Shown here: positions 25,614 to 35,252 of the stretch, one piece after another
Layout of the letters: every line of letters begins with the position of its first letter
Numbering within the stretch: position 1 is the first letter of the stretch
Assembly: GCA_913055645.1 (NCBI GenBank)
Contig: CAJXLC010000011.1
Location: 1-52,818 of the forward strand
Source of the DNA: an uncultured Pseudomonadota bacterium
GTDB lineage: Bacteria; Pseudomonadota; Zetaproteobacteria; Mariprofundales; Mariprofundaceae
DNA: 52,818 bases
Reading direction: 5' to 3'
Program-made: the position numbers and the translations under genes
The notes under the pieces: generated by a model
What the model saw: only the letters and a program-made list of their open reading frames with translations
Told to the model about the DNA's origin: nothing
The model's database searches: none

Positions 25614-26153
25614 CTAACTTTTTGTTGCTGCTTGTCTATCTTCAATCAGCAGCATAGGAATTTGAATGGCTTGCTCATTTTGTATAATCCATGCCTCAGA
25701 TTCCAATACGCCTTTGGTATCAAAAGATGTATTTAGATGAATGAAGGGTATGCCATCGTATTGTTCAAAGTATGGGTTTAAAAGCCTTTCTGTAGCCAGC
25801 ATCGCGCTAATTGTTGGTCGAGCGCATTGATAAATACCTGATAAAAATATTTGCTTATTTTGCCATGTTTGTGAGAGTTTATTGATATTTCCTTGTGTGA
25901 TATGCGTTACATCTTCGGCTGTTGGTAAAGCTGATACTTGCCACAGTTGTGTGCGTGTTGCGTTGTCAATTTCCCCTTTGATTTGGCTACCCAATAACCC
26001 CATGATTTTATCATTATGGGCGGATAATGATATTTGCCAAATAAACTGTATGACGTGACGCGCGATAGATAAGGAAATTTGATCGGATACTTGCATGTGG
26101 CAAAGCATAAGTCTTGAGTGATAAATGTCACCCAAGTTTTGACTGAAAAGCAT
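25614..26153 (-). CDS. Possible degenerate MPN (JAB)-fold protein, first gene before hemA
   Basis: A protein of about 179 aa whose pattern resembles the MPN/JAB fold. A helix QISLSIARHVIQFIWQISLS is followed by a hydrophobic strand KIMGLLGSQIKGEIDNATRT (where MPN proteins have GLLLG). Later come IFLSGIYQCARPTISAML and GIPFIHLNTSFDTKGVLESE, which mirror the positions of the family's G-W-Y-H-S-H and D-x-x-x-G-L-x-x-A-Y segments. The zinc ligands (H-x-H...S-x-x-D) are missing, so it would not be an active deubiquitinase-type peptidase. The start is uncertain: 26153 is used, with 26108 and 26096 as alternatives; a frame to 26348 would overlap the divergent peptidase gene. It is likely co-transcribed with hemA. 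Confidence 0.5.
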   Translation of the reverse strand: MLFSQNLGDIYHSRLMLCHMQVSDQISLSIARHVIQFIWQISLSAHNDKIMGLLGSQIKGEIDNATRTQLWQVSALPTAEDVTHITQGNINKLSQTWQNKQIFLSGIYQCARPTISAMLATERLLNPYFEQYDGIPFIHLNTSFDTKGVLESEAWIIQNEQAIQIPMLLIEDRQAATKS

Positions 26154-26200
26154 GCAAATGTTATAAAGTCGCCTTGGGTAGGCTAAGGAGTGGGCATAAA

Positions 26201-27130
26201 TTGAAATATTTTTCGTTAATGTTGGTGCCAGATGCTGGGCAAGTGCGTACTTACCGTGTAAGTCAGCGCAGCTTGCTTTATGTTGTAGGTGCTGTTTTGG
26301 CTCTATTGTCTTTTGGTGCTTGGGGCACGTACAGTGTTTATCAGGCAAAACAAATGCAATTAAGTTTACTCAATTCACAAGAGATGCTGCAAGTGGCGCG
26401 TCAACGTCAAAATGATGCGTATGAAGATATGCAAACAAAGTTGGATGTAGAGAAGAAGAAATTGGCAGTTTATGCACGTAACCTTGGTCAAATGCAGGCG
26501 AGCGTTTTGCGTCTGGATTCCCTCGGCGAACGCTTGGTTGAAGTATCCAAGTTAAATAAAAATGAATTTGATTTTGGTGTTGCACCTGCATTGGGTGGCC
26601 CGCGCCTTGAACAACAGACTCCCGTGTTGGGCTTGGATGAGCAAATGCAACATGTGAATATACAACTGACCCATTTGGATGCACAGTTATCTGCTATTGA
26701 TATGGTGTTGCAAGGTAACCAAGAAGAAAGTGTGGCACGCCCTCATGCATGGCCTACTGAAGGTGGCTATTTAAGTTCGCATTATGGTATGCGTATTGAC
26801 CCATTTACAGGTAAACGTGCTATGCATCGTGGTGTGGATATTGCAAATCGTTTTGGTGCTGCTGTATTGGCAGCGAGTCATGGTGTGGTTGTATTTGCAG
26901 GTAAAATGCGAGGTTACGGCTATTTGATTGAGATTGATCATGGTTATGGCTACCGTACCCGTTATGGGCATCTGTCCAGCTCAGCTGTAAAAGCTGGTGA
27001 TGAGGTTGAATACAATCAGTTGATTGGACGTGTAGGTTCTGTTGGACGTTCGACAGGTCCACATTTGCACTTTGAAGTGCGCCGTTTTGGAAAAGATTTA
27101 GACCCTTCAACATATTTGCCGAGAGGCTAG
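26201..27130 (+). CDS. M23-family zinc peptidase, membrane-anchored
   Basis: This 309-aa protein has one N-terminal membrane segment (residues about 24-45, LLYVVGAVLALLSFGAWGTY), a coiled coil (about 50-115, QEMLQVARQRQNDAYEDMQT) and a LytM/M23 domain (about 185-305). Zinc ligands are visible in AMHRGVDIAN (H-x-x-x-D) and GPHLHFEVRR (H-x-H), with GYGYRTRYGHLS between. It probably cuts or regulates cutting of peptidoglycan cross-bridges in the periplasm. The TTG start at 26201 is preferred because AAGGAG lies ten bases upstream and it yields the usual opening KYFSLMLVPDAG; a TTG at 26174 has no such site. Confidence 0.88.
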   Translation: MKYFSLMLVPDAGQVRTYRVSQRSLLYVVGAVLALLSFGAWGTYSVYQAKQMQLSLLNSQEMLQVARQRQNDAYEDMQTKLDVEKKKLAVYARNLGQMQASVLRLDSLGERLVEVSKLNKNEFDFGVAPALGGPRLEQQTPVLGLDEQMQHVNIQLTHLDAQLSAIDMVLQGNQEESVARPHAWPTEGGYLSSHYGMRIDPFTGKRAMHRGVDIANRFGAAVLAASHGVVVFAGKMRGYGYLIEIDHGYGYRTRYGHLSSSAVKAGDEVEYNQLIGRVGSVGRSTGPHLHFEVRRFGKDLDPSTYLPRG

Positions 27131-27185
27131 TTTCTCACTGGCTTTTAAATAGTTATAAACTACGTTGCGTTGGTACTCCGTAGGG

Positions 27186-27365
27186 CTACGATTTTATTAT
27201 GGTAAAGTAACCCCATGCTACTGATATGAGCCCTAGCAATACCCCGATAAGAACAATGCCAAATGCCATAAAAGAGAGCGGTTGATTTGGATCATAATCA
27301 ATAATAAAGCCTAAAGTTGCACCTAAGCAGGCAGTCACAAATCCTATAAACCTAGTATCATGCAC
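27186..27365 (-). CDS. Possible 59-aa two-helix membrane protein
   Basis: A minus-strand frame begins at GTG 27365 (HDTRFIGFVTACLGATLGFI) and ends at TAG 27186-27188. It encodes two hydrophobic helices joined by a polar turn with proline (IDYDPNQPLSFMAFG), then GVLLGLISVAWGYFTIIKS. The amphipathic and glycine patterns look like selection for a membrane protein, similar in size to small AtpZ/AtpI-like proteins, though no family is claimed. An in-frame stop lies just upstream of the GTG, and the ribosome-binding site is poor. It fills most of an otherwise empty 297-bp gap between the M23 peptidase and maeB; nothing else is seen there. Confidence 0.45.
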   Translation of the reverse strand: MHDTRFIGFVTACLGATLGFIIDYDPNQPLSFMAFGIVLIGVLLGLISVAWGYFTIIKS

Positions 27366-27427
27366 TTGGGCGAACCATCAAGAAAAGTGTCTAACTTCTT
27401 TCCCATAAAGCTATTTACATTTGCCTG

Positions 27428-29719
27428 TTAATTTGCACGTGCCGATGCAATCGCTGCCATATTCACAATATCATCCACGCTGGCACCAGTTTGCAACACA
27501 TGCACTTGTTGCGGAAGACCAATAAGAATAGGACCAATGGCGGTGCCTTTGCCCAACTCTTTGAGTAATTTATATGCAATATTACCAGCTTGCATGGTAG
27601 GGAAAATCAATACATTGGCAGCATCCTTGATATGAGAGAAAGGGTATTGTGCCAAAATATCTGGATTAACGGCAGTATCAGCCTGCATTTCACCCTCTAC
27701 GGCTAGTTCAGGGTGGTCACGATGCAGAATTTGAACAGCATCAGCCACTTTGCTGGCTTCTGGATGAGGCGCACTACCAAAGTTTGAGAACGAAAGCATG
27801 GCAATGCGCGCTTCGCAGCCCAATGCAGCGGTGGTTTCTGCTGTAAGCACTGCCAATTCAGCCAATTCTTCCGCATTCATATCCACATTTACAGTACAGT
27901 CAGCCATGAAATAAGCATGTTCTTCCATGACCATCATATACATACCGTAAACATGGTGACGTTTACCTGTAGCGCTGTCATGTCCCAAGACTTGTAAGAC
28001 GGGACGAAGCACATCGGGATAATGCGCCGTACGCCCTGATAACATGCCATCGGCAAAGCCTTGGCGCACCATCATCGCTGCCAAGGTATTACGATCATGA
28101 CGTAAATTCTTGGCTGCATCTTGGCGTAAGGTTCCTTGACGCCTACGATCAAAATACCAAGCATCAGCAAGGCTTTCAAAACGCGAATCTTCCAAATGTG
28201 GATCCAAGATTTCAATGCCATCAGCACTCAAGTGCATAGCATTTAACTGGGCTTTAATGGTATCGGGGTTACCCATCAAAATTGGCTTGGCAACACCTTC
28301 GTCGCGCATAATCGTTGCAGCACGGATGACTGTTTCATCATCGCCTTCAGGTAAGACCAACTTAAGCGGCTGATGTTTGGCTTTCTCAATAATCATACGC
28401 ATAAATGTGCGTGATTGATCAATGCGATCCCCCAAGCTTTCAGCATAAGCGGTATAGTCTTCAATGGGTTTGCGAGCGACACCAGTCTCACTTGCAGCTT
28501 TGGCAACAGCAGCAGGTACAACTTCAATCAAACGAGGGTCAAATGGTTTGGGTAGGATGTATTTAGGGCCAAAGCGCAGTTCTTTTTCACCATAAACCTT
28601 TAATACAGAAGCAGGAACTTCTTCACGTGCCAATTCGGCAAGCGCATGAACAGCAGCCATTTTCATTTCTTCATTAAAGGTTGTGGCTCGTACATCCAAC
28701 GCACCACGGAATAGAAATGGGAAACCCAATACGTTGTTGACTTGGTTGGGGTGATCCGAGCGACCGCTTCCCATAATTAAATCAGAGCGTGTTTGCATCG
28801 CTAAGTCATAATCAATTTCTGGATTTGGGTTTGCCATAGCGAACACAATGGGTTTTTCTGCCATGCTTTGTAACATGTCTGGTTTGACGATATTACCTTG
28901 TGATACACCAATAAACACATCAGCACCGACCATAGCCTCTTCAAGGCTTTGAGCTTTGTCACCATTGGCAAAATAGGCTTTATGCGGTGGCAGTTCTTCA
29001 TCACGGTTGTGGTGAATAACACCTTTGCGATCAAGGAAGAAGATATGTTCATGTTTGGCACCGAGTTGTTCAATAAGCTTCATACATGCAAAACCAGCCG
29101 CACCAGCGCCTAAGCAAACAATTTTCACATCTTCGATGTTTTTACCCTGCAATTTCAAAGCATTAATAAATGCCGCAGCCATAATCACTGCTGTACCATG
29201 TTGATCATCATGTAATACAGGGATGTTCATGCGTTTTTTGAGTTCTTCTTCGATAATAAAACATTCAGGCGCTTTAATATCTTCTAAATTGATGCCGCCA
29301 AAGGTGGGTTCAAGGCGAGCAACAGTTTCCACAAAAGCCATAGGGTCAAGCTCATTAACTTCCAAATCAAACACATCAATATCAGCAAAACGTTTGAACA
29401 ATACACCCTTGCCTTCCATCACAGGTTTGCCAGCCAATGCACCAATGTTTCCTAAGCCTAAAACTGCCGTGCCGTTACTAATCACACCGACCAAGTTGGC
29501 ACGTGATGTGTATTCATCCGCCAATTCAGGATTTTTCTCAATCGCCAAGCAAGGCTCTGCCACACCAGGTGTGTATGCGAGGGATAAATCGCGTTGGGTG
29601 ATGCATGCTTTGCTAGCACGAACACTGATTTTACCAGGTGTAGGAAGACGGTGATAATCCAATGCATCTTGACGTAACAAGGCTTTTTTCTGTTCTTCGG
29701 TTTGTTCGTTGCTTGGCAT
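27428..29719 (-). CDS. maeB: NADP-dependent malic enzyme with phosphotransacetylase-like domain
   Basis: This 763-aa two-domain enzyme decarboxylates malate to pyruvate with NADP+. The malic domain (about 20-430) contains [61 protein letters not shown] and [14 protein letters not shown]. The C-terminal domain (about 430-763) resembles phosphotransacetylase ([37 protein letters not shown]). In other MaeB proteins that domain is catalytically inactive and binds acetyl-CoA as a regulator. The start has GGAG eight bases upstream. It is monocistronic, divergent from panE. Confidence 0.96.
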   Translation of the reverse strand: MPSNEQTEEQKKALLRQDALDYHRLPTPGKISVRASKACITQRDLSLAYTPGVAEPCLAIEKNPELADEYTSRANLVGVISNGTAVLGLGNIGALAGKPVMEGKGVLFKRFADIDVFDLEVNELDPMAFVETVARLEPTFGGINLEDIKAPECFIIEEELKKRMNIPVLHDDQHGTAVIMAAAFINALKLQGKNIEDVKIVCLGAGAAGFACMKLIEQLGAKHEHIFFLDRKGVIHHNRDEELPPHKAYFANGDKAQSLEEAMVGADVFIGVSQGNIVKPDMLQSMAEKPIVFAMANPNPEIDYDLAMQTRSDLIMGSGRSDHPNQVNNVLGFPFLFRGALDVRATTFNEEMKMAAVHALAELAREEVPASVLKVYGEKELRFGPKYILPKPFDPRLIEVVPAAVAKAASETGVARKPIEDYTAYAESLGDRIDQSRTFMRMIIEKAKHQPLKLVLPEGDDETVIRAATIMRDEGVAKPILMGNPDTIKAQLNAMHLSADGIEILDPHLEDSRFESLADAWYFDRRRQGTLRQDAAKNLRHDRNTLAAMMVRQGFADGMLSGRTAHYPDVLRPVLQVLGHDSATGKRHHVYGMYMMVMEEHAYFMADCTVNVDMNAEELAELAVLTAETTAALGCEARIAMLSFSNFGSAPHPEASKVADAVQILHRDHPELAVEGEMQADTAVNPDILAQYPFSHIKDAANVLIFPTMQAGNIAYKLLKELGKGTAIGPILIGLPQQVHVLQTGASVDDIVNMAAIASARAN

Positions 29720-29803
29720 GGAGGCTCCTAACTAAATGATAAGTGGTCGCACCATAACACGAAATAAACGTGCAAACGAAGTATTTTTCCGTAAGTGTGA
29801 TGG

Positions 29804-29836
29804 CTAGGAGCCTAAGTCCGACAGACTCCTAGGAGG
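29804..29836 (+). promoter_or_regulatory. Hairpin overlapping the panE ribosome-binding site
   Basis: CTAGGAG (29804-29810) and CTCCTAG (29826-29832) form a perfect 7-bp stem around a 15-nt loop (CCTAAGTCCGACAGA). The 3' arm overlaps AGGAGG (29831-29836), the ribosome-binding site nine bases before the panE ATG. The stem would partly hide the site. The sequence also has the look of a dispersed extragenic palindrome; no second copy was found in this window. Confidence 0.45.
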
Positions 29837-29845
29837 TGCGATAAG

Positions 29846-30775
29846 ATGAACGCAGAGATTCGTATTGGTGTTGCAGGGGCAGGGGCAGTTGGTTGTTTTT
29901 ATGGTTTAGCACTACAGCGCGCAGGACTGGATGTGGTATTTTTAGCACGTGGTGCGCATTTACAAGCATTGCAAAGTACAGGTTTGTTGTATGAAAGTGG
30001 TGGAAAGCAGAATATTTTTACGGTGTCTGCCAGTGATGATGTGAGAGTATTGGCAGATTGTGATGTGATTTTATTATGCTGTAAAACCACGCAACTTGAT
30101 GCGATGTGCCAATCATTATTACATGTTGTGAAACCAAATGTAACATGGTTAACGCTGCAAAATGGTGTGCAAGCCGCAGATCAGGTTTCGGCATATTACC
30201 CTAAGGATGATGTGCTGGCGGCATCGGCATTTATTGGCGCACGCATTGAAAAAGCGGGGCATGTGATTCATTCAGCTGCAGGTCATATCCGCTTTGGCCT
30301 TTGGCATAAAGGCGGTGATGATGTGTTGTTATCATTGCAGAGTGCTTGGCAGAAAGCTGATGTGGATGCCAAAGTTGAGGAGGATATGCATGCAGTTGTG
30401 TGGCAAAAAATGCTTTGGAATTGTGGTTTTAATGCTATCACAGCACTCACCCAGCGTTATGCTCGTGATGTGGCTTTGCATGTTGACATGGTAGCTTGGG
30501 TAAAAGCTGCGATGTTAGAAGTGATAACTGTTGCTTCTGCGATAGGGGTTCAGCTTGATGCGCGTATGATTGAGAAGCATATACAGATGACGTGCGAAGC
30601 AGGTGAGGTGAAAAGCAGTATGTGGCAGGATATGTCGCATAAGAAACCGACAGAGATTGCGGCGATGAATGGCTATATTGCAGCGCAAGGCAAGCGACTT
30701 GGCGTTGCTGCGCCTATCAATTCGATGTTGGCGAATATGATAAACTTGGCAGAAGGAGCGTATCTTGTACGTTGA
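29846..30775 (+). CDS. panE: 2-dehydropantoate 2-reductase (ketopantoate reductase)
   Basis: This 309-aa NADPH enzyme reduces ketopantoate to pantoate, between the PanB and PanC steps. The N-terminal Rossmann motif is GVAGAGAVGCFYGLALQRAG, followed by VILLCCKTTQLD (K-T) and TLQNGVQAADQV. The catalytic region has VVWQKMLWNCGFNAITAL (K and N), and the C-terminal helix holds SSMWQDMSHKKPTEIAAMNG (conserved S-S-M-x-x-D). It has a very strong AGGAGG site. It overlaps the nucleotidyltransferase gene by 11 bp, forming a three-gene operon with a HIT protein. It completes the pathway of panBCD found 8 kb away. Confidence 0.94.
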   Translation: MNAEIRIGVAGAGAVGCFYGLALQRAGLDVVFLARGAHLQALQSTGLLYESGGKQNIFTVSASDDVRVLADCDVILLCCKTTQLDAMCQSLLHVVKPNVTWLTLQNGVQAADQVSAYYPKDDVLAASAFIGARIEKAGHVIHSAAGHIRFGLWHKGGDDVLLSLQSAWQKADVDAKVEEDMHAVVWQKMLWNCGFNAITALTQRYARDVALHVDMVAWVKAAMLEVITVASAIGVQLDARMIEKHIQMTCEAGEVKSSMWQDMSHKKPTEIAAMNGYIAAQGKRLGVAAPINSMLANMINLAEGAYLVR

Positions 30776-31457
30776 GAACACAGTTGATCGCGTGGTAATT
30801 TTGGCAGCAGGTTTGGGAACACGTTTGAAGTGGATGACACGTAATCGCCCCAAAGCATTGATGAAGATTCAGGATGAAGCAGCCATTGTGCATGTGATTC
30901 GGCAGTTGGTAGGGCAAGGTATTCGAGATATTGCGATAAACACCCATCATCATGCTGATATATTGATGGATTATTTAGGAAATGGCTCGAAATGGGGTAT
31001 AAATATTCATTTTAGCCAAGAAACTGAACTTTTAGATTCTGGTGGTGGTGTACGAACAGCCTTAGAAGTGTTGTCGGGAGAAGGTCTCGTATTGGTACAC
31101 AATGCTGATGTGATGGCCGATGTAAATGTGCAAAGCTTGGCAAAGCGGTGTCCTGAAGGTGGCTGTGCTTTGGCTTTGGTGGCAAATCCAGTGCATCACC
31201 CAAATGGTGATTTTGCAATCAAACATGGGCTTGTAAGCTTGCAAGGCGAACCGCGTTATACTTTTTCAGGTGTGTCTGTGTGGCATGATTGTGTATTCAA
31301 AGATTATGCGGCTGATACTTCTTTTTCATTGTTGGAACCGATGCGGAAAATGATGGAAGAACAACGTTGTGCAGGCTTGTTGCATCGTGGTCAATGGTTC
31401 GATATTGGCCGTCCAAAAGATGTGATACGTGCTAATCGAGAGTGGGTAACATCATGA
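30765..31457 (+). CDS. Sugar-phosphate nucleotidyltransferase, MurU-like
   Basis: This 230-aa NTP-transferase domain protein closely resembles MurU (MurNAc-1-phosphate uridylyltransferase of the anhydro-muropeptide recycling bypass). The signature is VVILAAGLGTRLKWMTRNRP followed by KALMKI, with DSGGGVRTALEVL, LVLVHNADVM and FSGVSVW matching the nucleotidyltransferase core, ending GQWFDIGRPKDVIRAN. The start is TTG at 30765 with AGAAGGAG upstream, inside panE. In Pseudomonas, murU follows the kinase gene amgK; no such kinase is nearby, so a mannose-1-phosphate guanylyltransferase role remains possible. Confidence 0.85.
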   Translation: MYVENTVDRVVILAAGLGTRLKWMTRNRPKALMKIQDEAAIVHVIRQLVGQGIRDIAINTHHHADILMDYLGNGSKWGINIHFSQETELLDSGGGVRTALEVLSGEGLVLVHNADVMADVNVQSLAKRCPEGGCALALVANPVHHPNGDFAIKHGLVSLQGEPRYTFSGVSVWHDCVFKDYAADTSFSLLEPMRKMMEEQRCAGLLHRGQWFDIGRPKDVIRANREWVTS

Positions 31458-31867
31458 TATTACATAAACAATTAGAAAAAGACTGTATTGTGCTTGGAAA
31501 GCTGGACTTGTGCGCTGTGCTTTTGATGCCAGATGCCAATTACCCTTGGCTTATTCTTGTGCCACAACGTGAGAATATTTCTGAAATATATCAGTTAAGT
31601 GAAGGTGATCAGCAACTTCTTATACGGGAATCATCACATGTTTCGCGGGTGCTTGTTGAGCTATTTCAGCCAGATAAAATCAATGTAGCAGCTTTGGGGA
31701 ATATGGTTCCACAGTTGCATGTGCATCATGTGGCACGCTACAAAACCGATGCAGCGTGGCCTGCCCCTGTATGGGGTGCGGTGGCTGCACAGCAATACAG
31801 TGACCAAGGGTTGGCTGATGTGTGTAAAAAAATACAGGATTACTTGAATCTGCGTGAAAATATATAG
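31454..31867 (+). CDS. HIT-domain nucleotide hydrolase-like protein
   Basis: This 137-aa histidine-triad protein has the loop QLHVHHVARYKTD (H-x-H-x-x family variant where the third position is H) and the downstream AWPAPVWG found in the bacterial subfamily. The strand LMPDANYPWLILVPQRENIS matches the fold's N-terminal half. It is likely to hydrolyse or transfer nucleotides from dinucleoside polyphosphates or similar; the substrate is unknown. The ATG at 31454 overlaps the previous stop (ATGA); the GTG at 31442 is less likely. It is distinct from the HinT-type protein at 52197. Confidence 0.88.
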   Translation: MILHKQLEKDCIVLGKLDLCAVLLMPDANYPWLILVPQRENISEIYQLSEGDQQLLIRESSHVSRVLVELFQPDKINVAALGNMVPQLHVHHVARYKTDAAWPAPVWGAVAAQQYSDQGLADVCKKIQDYLNLRENI

Positions 31868-31972
31868 AAATATATTATATTTTTATTAAAAATAGATAAA
31901 TATTTACATTTTACCCATATAGATATATTTGAGTGTGATGGGCGTTGATCATGCGTTGCAGTGCGGCTTTCA

Positions 31973-33274
31973 TTAGATTTGTGTATCGCTCAAATGTACT
32001 TCTTTTATATTGCCTGCATCAGGATTGTTAAATATATCCATATCAATGCTATTTTCGCTGCGTGCAACGATGGTGGTGATGGTGGCATCACCAGTAACAT
32101 TCACAGCAGTTCGAACCATATCCAATAGGCGATCCACGCCCATAATCAGCGCAATGCCTTCAATGGGTAACCCAACTTGTGCAAAGACCATGGCTAACAT
32201 AATCAAACCTACACCTGGCACACCCGCCGTACCTATGGATGCCAAGACAGACATGCCAATCACCGTGAGATAACCGCTTAAATCCAAATCAATGCCGTAA
32301 ACATTGGCAATAAATACCGTTGCTACACCTTGCATAATGGCAGTGCCATCCATGTTGATGGTGGCACCGAAAGGTACGATAAATGAGGCTGTGGAATTAT
32401 CTACGCCGAGTCGTTTTTCGGCGGTTTGTAAGGTAACAGGAATGGTGGCATTGGAACTTGATGTACTAAATGCAAAGATTTGTGTGCTGCGCATTTTTTT
32501 GAGGAATGTCAGTGGGCTTACGCGTCCCAAGACTTTGAGCAAAATCATCAGCGTACCTGTGACATGTAGAATCAATACAAATACAAGCACTGCAAAGTAG
32601 CTCATCATAGGAAGAATCATGCCAAGTCCTTGCAATGAAAAAGTTTTTGCCATCAAAGCGAAAATACCATAAGGAGCCAACTGCATCACAACGTCCACAA
32701 CTTTCATCATGACTGCATTCAAACGTTCGCAAGCATCAATAATAGGTTTGCCAACTTCACCAACCATAAGAACACATACAGCAAATAAAATGGTAAAAAA
32801 GATAATTTGAAGCATGTTTCCTTTGGCATAAGCGGCAACAGGATTGCTAGGAATTAAATCAATAAAGACTTGGCTTAGTGGCGGGGAGACTGGGGCTGTA
32901 AAATTGTTTGCCGTGGCTTGACTTAGTTCAAAACCTTCACCCGGTGCAAAGATACTAGAAACTACAATAGCCAGTGTGATGGCGAGTGCTGTGGTCAGCA
33001 TAAACAGAGCGAAAGCTTTACCACCAACGCGACCGAGCTTGTTGATATCACCAATGCCACAAACACCGCAAATAAGGGAGAAAGTGACCAGTGGTACAAC
33101 TAGCATTTTGAGCAAGTTGATAAACACTGCCCCGATGACGTGAAACAAGCCATTAACCAAATAATCTTGAATCCACATCACATTTGATGCAAAGGTGTTG
33201 ATCAGACTACCAGTAACAAGACCTGCCGCCATCCAAATGAGAATCTTTGTGGTCATATGCATTTTCTTTTTCAT
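31973..33274 (-). CDS. Dicarboxylate/amino acid:cation symporter (DAACS family)
   Basis: This 433-aa inner-membrane carrier of the GltP/DctA glutamate-transporter fold uses Na+ or H+ to import acidic amino acids or C4-dicarboxylates. Eight helices and two hairpins are expected; visible motifs are [20 protein letters not shown] (serine-rich hairpin), [20 protein letters not shown] (NMDGT), [20 protein letters not shown] and [20 protein letters not shown] (D-x-x-x-D-x-x-R-T-x-x-N). It ends in a polar tail. The start at 33274 has GAGGGGAA upstream. The 105-bp gap to the HIT gene is AT-rich with no clear hairpin. The substrate is not determined. Confidence 0.93.
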   Translation of the reverse strand: MKKKMHMTTKILIWMAAGLVTGSLINTFASNVMWIQDYLVNGLFHVIGAVFINLLKMLVVPLVTFSLICGVCGIGDINKLGRVGGKAFALFMLTTALAITLAIVVSSIFAPGEGFELSQATANNFTAPVSPPLSQVFIDLIPSNPVAAYAKGNMLQIIFFTILFAVCVLMVGEVGKPIIDACERLNAVMMKVVDVVMQLAPYGIFALMAKTFSLQGLGMILPMMSYFAVLVFVLILHVTGTLMILLKVLGRVSPLTFLKKMRSTQIFAFSTSSSNATIPVTLQTAEKRLGVDNSTASFIVPFGATINMDGTAIMQGVATVFIANVYGIDLDLSGYLTVIGMSVLASIGTAGVPGVGLIMLAMVFAQVGLPIEGIALIMGVDRLLDMVRTAVNVTGDATITTIVARSENSIDMDIFNNPDAGNIKEVHLSDTQI

Positions 33275-33431
33275 GGGTTCCCCTCAGAATTTAACGGTGC
33301 TATTGCAGCATGAATATCGCATAAGAACAATGCTATGTTTTTTTGGTGCATATATGATTGAAGCTAAATTATCGCTTTCCTTGTTTTTGTCAGTGGCGAA
33401 GCGTGGCTGCTGTGAGTACACTGCCGCGACA

Positions 33432-35249
33432 ATGGCAAACACAGACCCTCAACAGAAATATATACGAAACTTTTCAATTATCGCTCATATTGATCATGGT
33501 AAATCGACCTTGGCAGATCGCTTGATTGAAGAAACTGGTGCGCTTTCCGAACGTGAAATGAAGAAACAGGTGCTCGATTCCATGGACTTGGAGCAAGAGC
33601 GTGGCATTACCATCAAAGCACAAACAGCAAGTTTGGATTATCCCGCGCAAGATGGTGAAGTCTATAAGCTCAACTTGATTGATACACCGGGTCATGTGGA
33701 TTTTACTTATGAAGTATCGCGTTCCTTACAAGCTTGTGAAGGGGCGTTGTTGATTGTCGATGCCGCACAAGGTGTAGAAGCGCAAACACTTGCCAATGTG
33801 TATTTGGCAATGGAAAATGATTTAGAAATTATTCCAGTCATTAATAAAATTGACTTGCCATCCGCAGATGTTGAGGAAGCCAAACGTCAAATTGAAGAAG
33901 TGATTGGAATTGATGCCTCTGAAGCTATTGCTGTTTCTGCTAAAACAGGGCAAGGCATTGATAAAGTGTTGGAAGCGATTGTGAAGCGTGTTCCACCACC
34001 GCAAGAGCATGATGATAGGGTGCTGCGTGCCTTGATTGTTGATTCATGGTTTGATTCGTATGTGGGCGCTGTTGCTTTGGTGCGTATATTTGATGGCGTG
34101 ATGAAAAAAGGCGATAAGATTCGTTTGATGTCGAATAAAACAGCTTATGAAGTGAATGATGTGGGCGTGTTTCAGCCTGCTCCTGTGTCTGGCAAAGAAC
34201 TGATTTCAGGCTCTGTTGGTTTTATGATTTGCGGGATTAAGACCTTGGCTGACTTGCGTGTTGGCGATACGGTTACCTTGGAGCGTGAGCCTGCCGAAGA
34301 AGCATTGCCAGGCTTTCGCGAACCCAAAGCGATGGTATTTTCAGGGCTTTATCCTGTGGATTCTGCCGACTATGTTGATTTGCGTGACTCTTTGGAAAAA
34401 CTCAATATGAATGACCCTGCCTTTACATATGAAGCAGAAAGTTCAACGGCTTTAGGACTGGGCTTTCGCTGTGGTTTCCTTGGCATGTTGCATATGGAAA
34501 TTATTCAGGAGCGTCTGGAGCGTGAATACAACCTTGATTTGATTACCACAGCGCCATCGGTGGTCTATCGTATTCACTATAGTGATGGTTCAGTGAAAGA
34601 GATCTCCAATCCGAGTGAGTTTCCCGATCCACAATTCATCTCTAAAATTGAAGAACCAACCGTACATGCTAATGTATTTATGCCAGAAGAGTTTGTTGGT
34701 TCGATGATGAAATTGTGCCAAGACAGGCGCGGTATGCAGGAAGATATGAAATTTATCGGTCAGGGTCGTGTGATGTTGACCTATAACTTACCACTGGCGG
34801 AAATGGTCATTGATTTCTATGATAAATTAAAATCTGTAACGCGTGGTTATGCTTCGATGGATTATGAATTGGCAGAATTTCGTGAAGAAGATGTGATTAA
34901 AATGGATGTGTTGGTGCATAATGAGCCTGTGGATGCATTATCCATGATTGTGCATCGTTCATTGGCTGATTCGCGAGGTCGTGCGTTGGTGAAAAAACTT
35001 CGTGAATTGATTCCTCGGCAACAGTTTGATGTGCCTATTCAAGCTGCGATGGGTGGTAAAATTTTGGCGCGTGAAACGATTAAAGCGGTGCGTAAGAACG
35101 TGACTGCGAAATGTTATGGTGGCGATATTTCGCGTAAGCGTAAGTTGCTTGAGAAGCAGAAACGCGGTAAAAAGCGTATGAAGTCGATTGGTAGTGTGGA
35201 AGTGCCACAAGAAGCATTTTTGGCGGTATTAAAATTGGGGGAGGATTAG
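33432..35249 (+). CDS. lepA: Elongation factor 4 (LepA)
   Basis: This 605-aa translational GTPase can back-translocate ribosomes and helps 30S assembly. G1 is [14 protein letters not shown], switch I includes [15 protein letters not shown]3 is [18 protein letters not shown] and G4 is [13 protein letters not shown]. The LepA-specific C-terminal region has [20 protein letters not shown] followed by [18 protein letters not shown]. The start [19 protein letters not shown] at 33432 fits the family; longer upstream frames overlap the divergent symporter gene. Its ribosome-binding site is weak. It leads the lepA-lepB-DUF4845-rnc cluster common in proteobacteria. Confidence 0.97.
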   Translation: MANTDPQQKYIRNFSIIAHIDHGKSTLADRLIEETGALSEREMKKQVLDSMDLEQERGITIKAQTASLDYPAQDGEVYKLNLIDTPGHVDFTYEVSRSLQACEGALLIVDAAQGVEAQTLANVYLAMENDLEIIPVINKIDLPSADVEEAKRQIEEVIGIDASEAIAVSAKTGQGIDKVLEAIVKRVPPPQEHDDRVLRALIVDSWFDSYVGAVALVRIFDGVMKKGDKIRLMSNKTAYEVNDVGVFQPAPVSGKELISGSVGFMICGIKTLADLRVGDTVTLEREPAEEALPGFREPKAMVFSGLYPVDSADYVDLRDSLEKLNMNDPAFTYEAESSTALGLGFRCGFLGMLHMEIIQERLEREYNLDLITTAPSVVYRIHYSDGSVKEISNPSEFPDPQFISKIEEPTVHANVFMPEEFVGSMMKLCQDRRGMQEDMKFIGQGRVMLTYNLPLAEMVIDFYDKLKSVTRGYASMDYELAEFREEDVIKMDVLVHNEPVDALSMIVHRSLADSRGRALVKKLRELIPRQQFDVPIQAAMGGKILARETIKAVRKNVTAKCYGGDISRKRKLLEKQKRGKKRMKSIGSVEVPQEAFLAVLKLGED

Positions 35250-35252
35250 ATT

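Noticed and set aside
27140-27185. A third, degenerate copy of the intergenic repeat (CTACGTTGCGTTGG...CCGTAGGGCTACG)
   Set aside because: Only a short, weak similarity to the core of the element at 14102; the terminal repeats are not found.
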